Shown: one piece after another, positions 26,455-37,337 of the stretch
Numbering within the stretch: position 1 is the stretch's first letter
Layout: the number at the start of each line of letters is the position of its first letter
Origin: JAOPZW01 sp963807305
Lineage (GTDB): Bacteria > Actinomycetota > Thermoleophilia > Solirubrobacterales > Solirubrobacteraceae
Reading direction: 5' to 3'
Length of the DNA stretch: 64,000 nucleotides
NCBI GenBank assembly: GCA_963807305.1
Contig: CAWEBN010000017.1
Span: 133,131-197,130, forward strand
Position numbers and translations under genes: made by a program
The notes under the pieces: generated by a model
The model's database searches: none
What the model was told of the DNA's origin: nothing
Seen by the model: the letters and a program-made list of their open reading frames with translations, nothing else

Positions 26455-26754
26455 CTAGCCGTGCAGCTCCCGGATCTCGTCGACGTCGATCGGCAGCCGG
26501 CGGCGGTACAGGGCGACCACGAGGCCGAGGCCGATGCACACCTCGCACGCCGCGACGACCATGACGATGATCGCGAAGATCTGGCCGTCGCCGTTGTTCC
26601 ACATGCGCGCGAAGGCGATGAGCGCGATGTTGGCGGCGTTGAGCATGAGCTCGAGGCAGAGCAGGATCACCAGGGGGTTGCGTCGCGTCAGCACGCCGGC
26701 GGCCCCGATCGAGAAGATCAGGGCGCTGACCACGAGGTACCAGTCGAGGCTCAC
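26455..26754 (-). CDS. nuoK: NADH-quinone oxidoreductase subunit K
   Basis: 99 residues, three membrane helices, the usual NuoK size. It carries the two conserved membrane glutamates in LCLELMLNAANIALIAF and AACEVCIGLGLVVALYRR, part of the proton path next to NuoJ. The GTG start (26754) overlaps the nuoJ stop as GTGA. Longer in-frame translations upstream are shadows of nuoJ and nuoI. Confidence 0.93.
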   Translation of the reverse strand: MSLDWYLVVSALIFSIGAAGVLTRRNPLVILLCLELMLNAANIALIAFARMWNNGDGQIFAIIVMVVAACEVCIGLGLVVALYRRRLPIDVDEIRELHG

Positions 26755-27434
26755 CAGCCGCCCTCCGCATCGGACCCGCCCGCCCGGCTCGTCTCGCCGC
26801 CGCCCGAGCCGAGCTCCAGGGGCTCGCGCGTGCTGCGGCCGCCGACCGCCTCGGCCATGGTGCCGATGTCCGGCGGCAGCCTGAAGTCCATGACTGCGAC
26901 GCGGTCGGCCTCGTCGGCGCCGATCCCGCCGCGCCGGCGCGCGAGCACCACGGCGCCCACGGCCGCGATGAGCAGCAGGAACGAGGCGACCTCGAAGGGC
27001 AGCAGGAACTTCGTCAGCAGCAGCGCGCCGATGCGCTCGGGGCTGCCGAAGGTGGCGTCCACCGTGGGGCCGTCGGTGGAGATCGCCTTCAGGCCGGAGC
27101 CGAGGACGGCGATCGCGAGCTCGACGAAGAGCGCCAACCCGAAGAGGACCGCGATCACCTGCTGGCCGCGGCCGACGGGCGGGCGCAGCGTCCCCGGGTC
27201 CGAGCCGCCGACGTAGGCCACGACGAAGACGTAGAGCACCATCACGGCGCCGGCGTAGACGACCACCTGCGCGGCGGCGACGAACTGCGCCTGCAGCAGC
27301 AGGAACAGGGCCGCGAGCGAGAGCAGGTGGAAGACGAGCGCGAGCACCGAGTAGAAGGGGTTGCGGACCATCACGACCCCGACGGCGCCGCAGACGGCGC
27401 CGATGCCCGCGATGAAGAAGAAGACCTCGGCCAT
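26751..27434 (-). CDS. nuoJ: NADH-quinone oxidoreductase subunit J
   Basis: 227 residues with five membrane helices in the first 165; the rest is a soluble tail of about 60 residues (ending SRAGGSDAEGGW), common in actinobacteria but absent in E. coli. VQYAGAVMVLYVF-like segment VVVYAGAVMVLYVFVV marks NuoJ, whose helix 3 rearranges during coupling. It lies 15 nt after nuoI. Confidence 0.92.
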   Translation of the reverse strand: MAEVFFFIAGIGAVCGAVGVVMVRNPFYSVLALVFHLLSLAALFLLLQAQFVAAAQVVVYAGAVMVLYVFVVAYVGGSDPGTLRPPVGRGQQVIAVLFGLALFVELAIAVLGSGLKAISTDGPTVDATFGSPERIGALLLTKFLLPFEVASFLLLIAAVGAVVLARRRGGIGADEADRVAVMDFRLPPDIGTMAEAVGGRSTREPLELGSGGGETSRAGGSDAEGGW

Positions 27435-27449
27435 GCGGATTACGGGGCC

Positions 27450-27995
27450 CTACTCGCCCTCGCGGCGCAGTGGCGCGCGCTCGAACGGCTCGGCCAGGAG
27501 CATCTCCTTGGTGAAGATGAGGTCCGGGCGCTCGTAGTCCGACATCTCGAAGTCGGTGCCCATCGTGATGGCGTCGAACGGGCACGCGATCTCGCAGTAC
27601 CCGCAGAAGATGCAGCGCGCGAGGTTGATCTCGTACACGGCCGCGTAGCGCTCGCCGGGGCTGACCCGGTGCTCGGGCGTGTTCTCGGCGGCGACGACGC
27701 GGATGCAGTCCGCCGGGCAGGCGGCGGCGCACAGCGAGCAGCCGACGCACTTCTCCAATCCCGTGTCCTCGAAGCGGTGCAGACGGTGCCGGCCGCGGAA
27801 GCGCGGGTACACGGGCACCTTCTCCTCGGGGTACTGGAAGGTCGTCGTGCCCTGCACGACGCCGCGGCGGAAGGTCGTCTTCAGCCCGCGCAGCGTCTCG
27901 CCGAAGGCGCGGTAGGCGCCCCCGGGGCCGCTGGGCTGCGGGCCGCGGATGACCTCGACGACGCTCTCGTCCGCGGGATTCCACTTGGCCGTCAT
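27450..27995 (-). CDS. nuoI: NADH-quinone oxidoreductase subunit I
   Basis: 181 residues. Two 4Fe-4S motifs are complete: CVGCSLCAAACPADC and CIFCGYCEIACPFDAI, binding clusters N6a and N6b on the path to N2. The N-terminal 45 residues anchor it to the membrane arm. It overlaps nuoH by 4 nt. Confidence 0.95.
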   Translation of the reverse strand: MTAKWNPADESVVEVIRGPQPSGPGGAYRAFGETLRGLKTTFRRGVVQGTTTFQYPEEKVPVYPRFRGRHRLHRFEDTGLEKCVGCSLCAAACPADCIRVVAAENTPEHRVSPGERYAAVYEINLARCIFCGYCEIACPFDAITMGTDFEMSDYERPDLIFTKEMLLAEPFERAPLRREGE

Positions 27996-29014
27996 GACAC
28001 CACCACGATCGCGGTCACCAGGGCGTTGATCGTCGCCAGCGGCAGCAGCACCTTCCAGCCGAAGCTCATGAGCTGGTCGTAGCGCAGGCGCGGCAGCGTG
28101 GCGCGGATCCAGATGAAGAAGATGACGACGAAGCCCATCTTGAAGAGCACGACGAATGGGTCCACCCAGGTCGGCGGGTCGATCCCGAAGGGCAGCAGCC
28201 AGCCGCCGAAGAAGACGGTCGTGACGACGCCCGAGACGACGAGCACGTTGAGGTACTCGGCGAAGTAGTACGAGGCGAAGCGCGCGCCGCCGTACTCGGT
28301 CATGTAGCCCTGCACCAGCTCGGCGTCGGCCTCGACGAGGTCGAAGGGCGGGCGGTTGGTCTCAGCGAACGACGCGGTCAGGAAGATGAGAAAGCCGACG
28401 AACTGCGGGATGAAGTACCACATGCCCTCCTGCGCGTAGACGATCCCGGTGAGCGACAGCGTGCCGGCGGTCATGACCACGCCGACGAGGGCCAGACCCT
28501 GCGAGACCTCGTAGGAGATGAGCTGCGCGGCGGCGCGCATCGCGCCCAGGAACGAGTACTTCGATCCCGAGGCCCAGCCGCCGAGCATGATCCCGTAGAA
28601 GGCCACGGCGCCGAAGGCGAAGAGGTAGAGCGGACCGATCGAGACGTCGAGGCCGTACAGCCCGGTCTTGGTGCCGAAGATGTCGACCGTGTCGCCGAAG
28701 GGGATGATCGCGAAGGCGGCGACCGCGGTCATGATCGAGATCAGCGGCGCGAGCGCGAAGAGCCACCCGATCGACGTGCGCGGACGGAACTGCTCCTTGG
28801 TGATGAGCTTGAGGATGTCGGCCATCGGCTGCAGGATCCCGTAGGGGCCGACGCGGTTCGGTCCGTAGCGGTTCTGGAAGCGCCCGAGCAGCTTGCGCTC
28901 GACGACCAGCACGACGGGCACCAGCTGCAGGCCGACGGCGAAGATCACGATCGCCTTGAGGATCTGCATCCACCACGGCTCGTAGTAGCCGACCTCGGCG
29001 AGGGGCAGCGTCAT
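27992..29014 (-). CDS. nuoH: NADH-quinone oxidoreductase subunit H
   Basis: 340 residues, eight membrane helices. It forms the quinone channel with NuoB and NuoD. Diagnostic blocks: ERKLLGRFQNRYGPNRVGPYG and FAETNRPPFDLVEADAELVQGY, with the essential acidic residues. The ATG at 29014 overlaps the nuoG stop; longer upstream translations are not real. Confidence 0.95.
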   Translation of the reverse strand: MTLPLAEVGYYEPWWMQILKAIVIFAVGLQLVPVVLVVERKLLGRFQNRYGPNRVGPYGILQPMADILKLITKEQFRPRTSIGWLFALAPLISIMTAVAAFAIIPFGDTVDIFGTKTGLYGLDVSIGPLYLFAFGAVAFYGIMLGGWASGSKYSFLGAMRAAAQLISYEVSQGLALVGVVMTAGTLSLTGIVYAQEGMWYFIPQFVGFLIFLTASFAETNRPPFDLVEADAELVQGYMTEYGGARFASYYFAEYLNVLVVSGVVTTVFFGGWLLPFGIDPPTWVDPFVVLFKMGFVVIFFIWIRATLPRLRYDQLMSFGWKVLLPLATINALVTAIVVVS

Positions 29015-31472
29015 GCCTTGCGCACCTCCACCAGCGGGCCGTCGAGCGCGTTGGTCTCCAGGAAGACGCTGCCCTCCGGTGTCGCTGCGCGCACCGTGAC
29101 CGTCGCGTCCACGCGCTGCCCGTCGGCGCCGACCACGACGTGGTCGCCCTGGAACAGCTCCAGGCGCTGGGCGTCGGAGGGCGCCATCTCCACGCGCAGA
29201 TCGGGGTGCAGGAAGTGCAGCGCCGGCGACACGCGGACCTCGGTCGCGTTCCAGATCGAGCGGAAGGTCCCCAGGCGCAGGCGGCCGTTGGGCGCGGGCG
29301 CCGGCGGCGGCTCCTGCGCCGTTGCATCGGCGGCCGTGTCGAGCTCGGCGGCCGGGAACGCGCCGGCGGCGTCGCGTGCCTGCCAGCGCACGCCCTTGCC
29401 GCCGATCTCGTCGAGGGTCAGCCCGGCGTAGAAGGGCACCGCCGCGGTCAGTTGGGCCGTCGCCATCGGCCCGGTGAGGATGCCGAGGTCGAGGCCGGCG
29501 CGCCGGGCCAGGTCGGCGAGGACCGACCACTCCGTGCGCACGTCGCCGGGATGGCCGATCGCCGCACGCAGGCGCTGCAGGCGCCCGTCGGGGTGCGTCA
29601 GCGTCCCGTCCTTCTCGGCGTAGCTCTCGGCCGGGAAGACGACGGTCGCGTACTCGCGCACGCCGTCGGTGAGGAAGTTGGCGTGGGCGATGACGGTGGT
29701 GGCGCGCTCGAGCGCGGCCTCCCACCCGGGGCGCCCGGGCAGCTCGGCGACCGGGTCGGCGTGCAGCAGGTAGAGCGCGGTCAGCTCGCCCTCGCGTGCT
29801 GCGGCGGCGATGGCGGCGGCGTCGCGACCCGGCGCGGTCTCCGAGAGCCCGGGGCCGGCGTTGGGCAGCACGCCGGCCTCGGCCAGGCCGCGCCCGTTGG
29901 CCGACGCGGGCACGCACAGCAGCCCCGCGCCCTCGCGCCCGCCGAGCAGGCTCAGGCGCTCGGCCAGGGCGAGCAGCGCGCGGGCCGCCTGGCCGGCGCG
30001 CGGCCCGGAGACCAGGCGCTCGCCGTAGAGGACGACGACGTCCTCGCCGGCCTGCAGCGCGCGCACCAGCGTGCGCAGCGCGTCGAACTCGACGCCCGCG
30101 GCCTGCGCGAGGCGCTCGGCCTCCGAGCGCCGGCCCAGGTCGAACGCCGCCGAGAGCGCCAGCAGGAAGGCCTCGCCGCCGCCCGGCGCGAAGCGGATGC
30201 TCGTGGCCGCGTTGGCATCCAGCGACGACGGGCGGCTCGTGGCCACCGCGAGCTTGACCTTGTGGCGCCGCACGCCCTTGCGGATGCGCAGGTCCACGAT
30301 CGGCATGTCGTCGACCGGCTCGCAGTCCAGGACGAGGACGGTGTGGGCGAACTCGAGGTCGGGGACCGTGGCCTGGGCGCCGGGCGCACCCAGCGCGCGG
30401 TGCAGCGCGAGCGGCAGCGTCCCGCCGGGCCTCGAGTCGAGGTCGGGCGAGCTCAGGCCTTCGCGCATCAGGCGCTGAAGGAGGAAGCCCTCCTCGTTGG
30501 TCGTCGTGCCGCCGGCGATCGCACCCACGCGCCCGTTGGCGCGCTTGAGCCCGGAGGCCGCCTCGTCGAGCGCGCGCTCCCAGGAGACCTCGCGCAGCTC
30601 GCCGCCGTCGCGGATCATCGGGCGCGTCACGCGCTCGTCGACGTGGATGGACTGGTAGGCGAAGCGGCCGCGGTCGCACAGCCAGCCGTCGTCGACCTCG
30701 GCGTGGTCGCGTCCGAGCACGCGCAGGACGCGATCGTCGCGGACGGTGAAGGTGACGTTGCACTGGCTCGCGCACAGCGCGCACACCGAGCCCGAGCCCT
30801 CGATGTCCCACGGGCGCGCGCGGAAGCGGTAGGGCTGCGAGGTCAGCGCGCCCACCGGGCACAGCTCGATGATGTTGCCGCTGAACGGCGCGACGTAGGG
30901 ATGTCCGTCGAAGGTCGAGACGTAGGTGTGCGCGCCGCGCTCCTCGAGGACCAGCTGGTAGTCCTCGGAGATCTCCTGGCTGAAGCGCACGCAGCGGTAG
31001 CAGAGGATGCAGCGCTCGCGATCGATGGCCACCAGGGGGCTGAGGGCGAGCGGCTTCTGGAAGTGGCGCTTGGGCTCGATGAAGCGCGAGCGCCCACCGC
31101 CCCAGCCGAAGGAGATGTCCTGCAGCGGGCACTCGCCGCCCTTGTCGCACACCGGGCAGTCGAGCGGATGGTTGATGAGCAGGAACTCGACGACCGCCTC
31201 CTGCGCCTGCCTGACCCGGTCGGTCTGGGTGTGGACGACCATGCCGTCCTTGACCGGGGTCGAGCAGCCCGTCTGCAGCTTGGGGATGCCCTCGACCTCG
31301 ACCAGGCACATGCGGCACGCGCCGACCGGGGCCCCGAGCTTGGGCTCGTAGCAGAAGACCGGGATCTCGACGTCGCCGTGCTTGGCGGCGTCGACCAGCA
31401 TCGCGTTCTCGGGCGCACTGACCTCGAGGCCGTCGATGGTGAGGGTCACCATCCGCTGCTCGGGGCGCGGCA

Positions 31473-31473
<1 letters not shown>
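29011..31473 (-). CDS. nuoG: NADH-quinone oxidoreductase subunit G
   Basis: About 820 residues. The N-terminal ferredoxin domain binds a 2Fe-2S cluster (FCYEPKLGAPVGACRMC plus a later Cys) and 4Fe-4S clusters (DCPVCDKGGECPLQD, RCILCYRCVRF). A molybdopterin-oxidoreductase-like domain follows (CALCASQCNVTF, DGWLCDRGRF), structural only in complex I. The C-terminal third is a formate-dehydrogenase-like remnant. The GTG at 31473 overlaps the nuoF stop (TAGTG) and follows AAGGGG; an ATG seven codons later is the alternative. Confidence 0.93.
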
Positions 31474-32782
<1,309 letters not shown>

Positions 32783-32792
<10 letters not shown>

Positions 32793-33469
32793 GGGGCAGC
32801 CCCTCCTGGCGGCTCCGTGCCCGACCCGGGTGCGGACGGGGGTGTGGCAGCCCTGGGGTCGGCGGACTTCAGGTTCTTCAGCTGGCGCTCGGGCAGCGGC
32901 TCCTCGCCGCGGCGCACGGCGTCGAGGACGGCGGGGACCTCGTCGATGCCGATCGGCCCGACATAGTTGCCGTCGATCGAGGCCATCGGCGCCATGTCGC
33001 ACGCCCCCAGGCACTCGAAGGCGCGGATGTTGAGCTCGGGGTCCTCGCCGCCGTGCTCGTGGAAGGCGGCGAACAGCTCGTCGGCGCCGCGCAGCGAGCA
33101 GGAGATGTTGGTGCACACGAAGACGTCGTGGCGGCCCACCGGCTGCGTGAAGAACATGTCGTAGAAGGTCGCCACGGAGATGACGTAGCCCGGCGTCAGG
33201 CGCATGACGCACGCCACCTGCTCCATCCCCTCCGGCGTGCACCAGCCGTACATGTCCTGCATGGCGTGCAGGGCCGGGATCGTCGCCGAGCGATGATCGG
33301 GGTAGCGCGCCATGTAGGCCTCGATCGTCGTCCGCAGATCCTCGGGGACCGGCGTGGTGGCGGGATCGGGGACCTCCTCGGGGTCCTTCGTGAGGTCCGC
33401 GGCCTCGTCCCAGCCGGGAACGCGCGAGCCGTGCCCGAAGCGCGGCACGCGTGTCGGGTCGATCGCCAT
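32783..33469 (-). CDS. nuoE: NADH-quinone oxidoreductase subunit E
   Basis: 228 residues. The thioredoxin-like 2Fe-2S domain has the four cysteines in VCTNISCSL and CLGACDMAPM, binding cluster N1a. N- and C-terminal extensions (about 40 and 35 residues, Pro-rich) exceed the E. coli length of 166. Start and nuoD stop overlap as TAATG. Confidence 0.93.
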
Positions 33470-34722
33470 TACCTGTCGATGCCTCCGAGGATCGGGTCGA
33501 GGGCCGCGAGGGTCGCGATCATGTCGGCGATGTAGAGGTCCTTGACCATCGGCGCGGTGGCCTGGAGGTTCACGAAGGAGGGGTCGCGCATGTGCACGCG
33601 CGCGGGCTTGCTCGAGCCGTCCGAGCGCACGAAGCAGCCGAGCTCGCCGCGCGGCGACTCGATCGGGTAGTAGGCCTCGCCCGGTGGCACGCGGAAGCCC
33701 TCGGTCACGAGCTTGAAGTGATGGATGAGGGCCTCCATCGAGGTGGCGAGCTCCCAGCGCGGCGGGAGCGCGACCTTGCGGTCCTCGGTCATGTGCGGCC
33801 CTTCGGGCAGCCCGTCGAGGCACTGCTCGATGATCTTCACCGACTCGTACATCTCGGCGATGCGCACGAAGAAGCGGTCGTAGTTGTCGCCGATGGTGCC
33901 GACCGGGATCTTGAACTCGAAGTCGTCGTAGGACGAGTAGGGCATCGCCTTGCGCAGGTCCCACGGGTGACCGGCCGAGCGCAGCAGCGGGCCCGTGACG
34001 CCGAGCGCGAGCAGCTCGTCCTGCCCCAGGGCCGCGACGTTGCGCAGGCGCTGCAGGACGATCTCGTTCTTCTCGAGCAGGTCGCGGTAGGAGTCGATGC
34101 GGTCCGGCATGACCTCGCAGAACGCGCGCACGCGCTCGGCGAAGCCGGCGGGGATGTCCTCGATGACGCCACCGACCTGGATGTAGCGCGTGTGCATGCG
34201 CTGGCCCGAGGACATCTCGAACAGGTCGAGGATCGTCTCGCGCTCGCGGAAGCAGTACCAGAACATCGAGATCGCGCCGAGGTCCAGCGCGCTCGTGCCC
34301 AGCCACACCAGGTGGCTCATGATCCGGTTGAGCTCGAGGTGCATCACGCGCAGGTACTGGGCGCGCTTGGGGACCTCGACGCCCACGAGCGTCTCGACGG
34401 CCCCGCAGTAGGCCATCGCGTTGAAGTAGTAGGCGAGGTAGTCCATCCGCTCGACGATGGGGACGACCTTCCAGTAGCTCTTGTCCTCCGCCGTCTTCTC
34501 GATGCCCGTGTGGACGTAGCCGATGATCGGCTTGAGGTCGCGGACGACCTCGCCCTCGAGGTGGACCAGCAGCCGCAGGACCCCGTGCGTCGCGGGGTGG
34601 TGCGGGCCGAAGTTGATGGTCAGGAGCTCCTGCTCCATGCCCTCGCCGCGGGCCACGCTCTGGCGCGGGGCGGTGACGTCGAGGGCGTCCTCCTGGCGGC
34701 GGTACTCGGAGACGTCGGTCAT
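33469..34722 (-). CDS. nuoD: NADH-quinone oxidoreductase subunit D
   Basis: 417 residues of the 49-kDa subunit, related to NiFe-hydrogenase large subunits. INFGPHHPATHGVLRLLVHLEG is the quinone-site loop with the conserved His, and IGYVHTGIEKTAEDKSY follows. The C-terminus ends LGGIDR as usual. With NuoB it binds quinone. It overlaps nuoC by 4 nt. Confidence 0.95.
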   Translation of the reverse strand: MTDVSEYRRQEDALDVTAPRQSVARGEGMEQELLTINFGPHHPATHGVLRLLVHLEGEVVRDLKPIIGYVHTGIEKTAEDKSYWKVVPIVERMDYLAYYFNAMAYCGAVETLVGVEVPKRAQYLRVMHLELNRIMSHLVWLGTSALDLGAISMFWYCFRERETILDLFEMSSGQRMHTRYIQVGGVIEDIPAGFAERVRAFCEVMPDRIDSYRDLLEKNEIVLQRLRNVAALGQDELLALGVTGPLLRSAGHPWDLRKAMPYSSYDDFEFKIPVGTIGDNYDRFFVRIAEMYESVKIIEQCLDGLPEGPHMTEDRKVALPPRWELATSMEALIHHFKLVTEGFRVPPGEAYYPIESPRGELGCFVRSDGSSKPARVHMRDPSFVNLQATAPMVKDLYIADMIATLAALDPILGGIDR

Positions 34723-35228
34723 GCCGTGTAGTCGCGCCCGAAGGCCTCGTCCTTGGTGAAGAGGACCGGCTCGCCGCCGATCGGGAAGTCGCGGCGCTGC
34801 GGGAAGCCCTCGTAGTCCTCGGGCATGAGGATCCTGCGCAGGTCGGGGTGGCCGTCGAAGACCACGCCGAACATGTCGTAGACCTCGCGCTCCTGGTGGT
34901 TCGCCGTCGGCCAGTCGGGCGTGACCGACTCCACCCGCGCCGCGTCGGTTGGGACGCGGAGCTTGACCGTGATGCGATCGAGGTTGGCCATGCTGAGCAG
35001 CTCGTACTGCACGCCGAGGCGCGGCTCCTCCGGGTAGTAGTCCAGGCCGTGCACGCTGGCCAGGAACTCGAAGCCCTTCTCGCGCAGGAAGAGCAGCGTC
35101 GCGCGCACCGCGGCCGGCTCGACGTGCAGCGCGGCCTTGCCGCGGAAGTGCTCGGTATCGCGGACGCCGTCGGACCGCTGCTCGCGCAACTCCTGGGCGA
35201 GCAGCTCGAGGCCCGTCGCGTCAGGCAC
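34719..35228 (-). CDS. nuoC: NADH-quinone oxidoreductase subunit C
   Basis: 169 residues of the 30-kDa subunit. The signature DWPTANHQEREVYDMFGVVFDGHPDLRRI... and YEGFPQRRDFPI are clear. It is a separate gene, not fused to nuoD as in E. coli. It scaffolds the peripheral arm and overlaps nuoB by 8 nt. Confidence 0.94.
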   Translation of the reverse strand: MPDATGLELLAQELREQRSDGVRDTEHFRGKAALHVEPAAVRATLLFLREKGFEFLASVHGLDYYPEEPRLGVQYELLSMANLDRITVKLRVPTDAARVESVTPDWPTANHQEREVYDMFGVVFDGHPDLRRILMPEDYEGFPQRRDFPIGGEPVLFTKDEAFGRDYTA

Positions 35229-35889
35229 CCGCGGTGTCTCCGGGCGGATAGACGTTGACGGCCGGGCTGTCGCTCGGCGCTTCGGGCACGAGCTCCTCGG
35301 TGCCGACCGCGTTGTAGCGCTCGCGCCAGCCCAGGCTCGGGTCGTCCTGGATCATCGAGCGCAGCCTGAGGATGCCGTGCATGAGCGCCTCGGGCCGCGG
35401 CGGGCAGCCGGGCACGTGGACGTCGACGGGCATGAACTTGTCGGCCGGCACGATCGCGTAGTTGTTGAAGACGCCCATCGACGACGAGCAGGCGCCCATC
35501 GCGATCGAGTACTTCGGCTCGAGCATCTGGTCGTAGATGCGGCGCACGACCGGCGCCATCTTGATCGAGACGCGGCCGGAGATGATGAGCAGGTCGGCCT
35601 GTCGCGGCGAGGCGCGGAAGGCCTCGTAGCCGAAGCGGGCCACGTCGACGCGCGAGGCGACGATCGACATCATCTCGATGGCGCAGCAGGCCAGGCCGAA
35701 GGTCATGGGGAACAGCGCGTTGCCGCGCGCCCAGCCGACGGCCTTGTCGAGCGTCGTGGTGACGATCGAGTCGCGGACGTGCTGCTCGAGCTCGTCGCCC
35801 TCGAGCTCGCCGCGCAGCATCTGCTGCGCGCGGCGCTGGCGGACCTTGAAGTCGTCCCCGCTCGTCTTCTCGCGCCTGACTATCTCCAT
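35221..35889 (-). CDS. nuoB: NADH-quinone oxidoreductase subunit B
   Basis: 222 residues. It binds cluster N2, the last electron donor to quinone: tandem cysteines in GLACCAIEMM, then GACSSSMGVFNNY and VPGCPPRPEALMHGI. The first 40 residues are a charged extension, and a tail of about 40 follows the core. The start overlaps nuoA by 10 nt. Confidence 0.95.
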   Translation of the reverse strand: MEIVRREKTSGDDFKVRQRRAQQMLRGELEGDELEQHVRDSIVTTTLDKAVGWARGNALFPMTFGLACCAIEMMSIVASRVDVARFGYEAFRASPRQADLLIISGRVSIKMAPVVRRIYDQMLEPKYSIAMGACSSSMGVFNNYAIVPADKFMPVDVHVPGCPPRPEALMHGILRLRSMIQDDPSLGWRERYNAVGTEELVPEAPSDSPAVNVYPPGDTAGA

Positions 35890-36242
35890 TCGAGCGCTCC
35901 CCTCCTCCAGACGTAGACGAAGGCGACGAGGAGCAGCGCGATGAAGACCACCGTCTCCACGAGGGCGAAGCTCCCGAACGCGCGCAGCTGGACGGCCACC
36001 GGGTAGAGGAAGACGACCTCGATGTCGAACAGGATGAAGAGCATCGCGATCAGGTAGAAGCTGATCCCGAAGCGGAAGCCCTGCTGGATGTCGGAGGGCA
36101 GCCCGCACTCGTACGGGTCGGCCTTGCTCTTGACCTTGGGCGGGCGCTGGGGCCCGAGGTAGGTGTTCAGGACGGCGAAGGCAAGGCCCACGGCCGTGCC
36201 GAGGCACAGGAACACGACGGCTGGCAGATACGAGCGGAGCAT
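35880..36242 (-). CDS. nuoA: NADH-quinone oxidoreductase subunit A
   Basis: 120 residues with three membrane helices. DPYECGLPSDIQQGFRFGIS is the conserved loop carrying the Cys that reports the active/deactive state, and FDIEVVFLYPVAV follows. First gene of the 14-gene operon. The promoter must lie in the 55 bases shared with the divergent membrane-protein gene. Confidence 0.95.
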   Translation of the reverse strand: MLRSYLPAVVFLCLGTAVGLAFAVLNTYLGPQRPPKVKSKADPYECGLPSDIQQGFRFGISFYLIAMLFILFDIEVVFLYPVAVQLRAFGSFALVETVVFIALLLVAFVYVWRRGALEWR

Positions 36243-36297
36243 GGCGGGACGGGCTGGGTTCTACCACCATTTGTAACGCCTTGATACTTAGTTGCAG

Positions 36298-36741
36298 ATG
36301 ACGCACGTCGCGCAGGCTGTCGCGCTCGCCGCGGCCCTCGTCAGCCTCGTGGCGGCCGTGCTCGGAGCGTGGCACTGGTGGAGGGTCGAGCCGTCGCCCG
36401 CGTTCTGGGTTCTGTGTCGCGCGAGCCAGGCGCTGCTCGTCGTGCAGGCGCTCGTCGCGGGGGTGCTGGCCCTGCTCGGCTTCCATCCCGCCGACGGGCT
36501 CTACTGGCTCTACGCCCTGCTCCCCGTGGCCGTCTCGTTCGTCGCCGAGCAGCTGCGGGTGACCTCCGCCGAGGCGGTGCTCGACGACGCCGGGCTCGAG
36601 AACGCGCAGGCCGTCGGCGAGCTCGACGAAGGCCGGCAGCGCTCGATCGTGCTCGCCATCGTGCGCCGCGAGATGGGCGTGATGACCGCGAGCGCCTTCG
36701 TCGTCGCCTTCCTCGCGCTGCGGGCTTGGGGCACCGCGTGA
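36298..36741 (+). CDS. Small four-helix membrane protein divergent from nuoA
   Basis: 147 residues. Hydrophobic segments: VALAAALVSLVAAVLGAW, ALLVVQALVAGVLALLGF, LYWLYALLPVAVSFVAEQL and VMTASAFVVAFLALRAWG, with a soluble acidic loop between the third and fourth. No family is recognised. I chose the ATG at 36298; a TTG two codons earlier is possible. Because it shares the nuo promoter region, a bioenergetic role is possible but unproven. Confidence 0.65.
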   Translation: MTHVAQAVALAAALVSLVAAVLGAWHWWRVEPSPAFWVLCRASQALLVVQALVAGVLALLGFHPADGLYWLYALLPVAVSFVAEQLRVTSAEAVLDDAGLENAQAVGELDEGRQRSIVLAIVRREMGVMTASAFVVAFLALRAWGTA

Positions 36742-36773
36742 AGGATCGCGCGCGCGAATGGCGAAATCTGGGC

Positions 36774-36858
36774 GGAGCCCGGCGCCGGCCCGAGACGGTT
36801 CTCTGCTCATATCGCAACCGTCTCGAAACGGCGGCAACCTGGTCGGCGCCGGGCTTCC
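36774..36858. terminator. Nested hairpin at a convergent junction (third example)
   Basis: Outer arms 36774-36787 and 36844-36858 pair through GCCCGGCGCCG with a one-base bulge. Inside them CGAGACGGTT (36791-36800) pairs perfectly with AACCGTCTCG (36816-36825). It sits between two genes that end toward each other, like the elements at 350-578 and 12251-12472, but is shorter and shares no obvious sequence with them. Confidence 0.6.
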
Positions 36859-36910
36859 CCCCAACGATGAACGCGGCCTCGCGGGACTAGACGCCCGCGA
36901 GGAAGCGCTC

Positions 36911-37312
36911 CTAGCGGACCACCTTGAGCTCCGCGTACTGCCCGAGGTTGTCGTGGTTGGCGATCGTGCAGACCAGGCGGTACTTGCCGGGCTTGAGGTC
37001 CACCGTGGTCACGCCGGTCTCTCCCGGGAAGAGGGTCTTCGTCGGCTCGCCGTAGTCCTTCTCCTGCTCGCCGCCCAGCGGGCGCTCGAACTGCACGACG
37101 GCGAGGTTGTGGGTCAGGCGGCCGTCGTTGCGCGCGACGAGGGTGACGCGCCCGGCGCGCACCTCGATGTGCTCGGGCAGGACGCGGTACTCGTCGAGGC
37201 GCACCGTGACGCGGCGATCGAGTGCCCGGGTGTACGCGACATCGGCACCGCAGCCGCCCACCAGGAGGGCGGCCAGCGCGACGAGGAGCAGCGTGACGCG
37301 TCCGCCCGTCAT
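36911..37312 (-). CDS. Cupredoxin-fold lipoprotein
   Basis: 133 residues. A lipoprotein signal ends at LLVGGCGAD (Cys about 21). The mature domain has type I copper ligands: His in LTHNLAVV, then Cys and His in YRLVCTIANHDNLGQ. The position normally held by the axial Met is Gln, as in stellacyanin-type sites, which usually lowers the potential. It is anchored outside the cell and probably carries electrons. The cytochrome c gene starts 25 bases away on the other strand. Confidence 0.75.
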   Translation of the reverse strand: MTGGRVTLLLVALAALLVGGCGADVAYTRALDRRVTVRLDEYRVLPEHIEVRAGRVTLVARNDGRLTHNLAVVQFERPLGGEQEKDYGEPTKTLFPGETGVTTVDLKPGKYRLVCTIANHDNLGQYAELKVVR

Positions 37313-37337
37313 GACCTTACGTATGATGGCGCCCGAC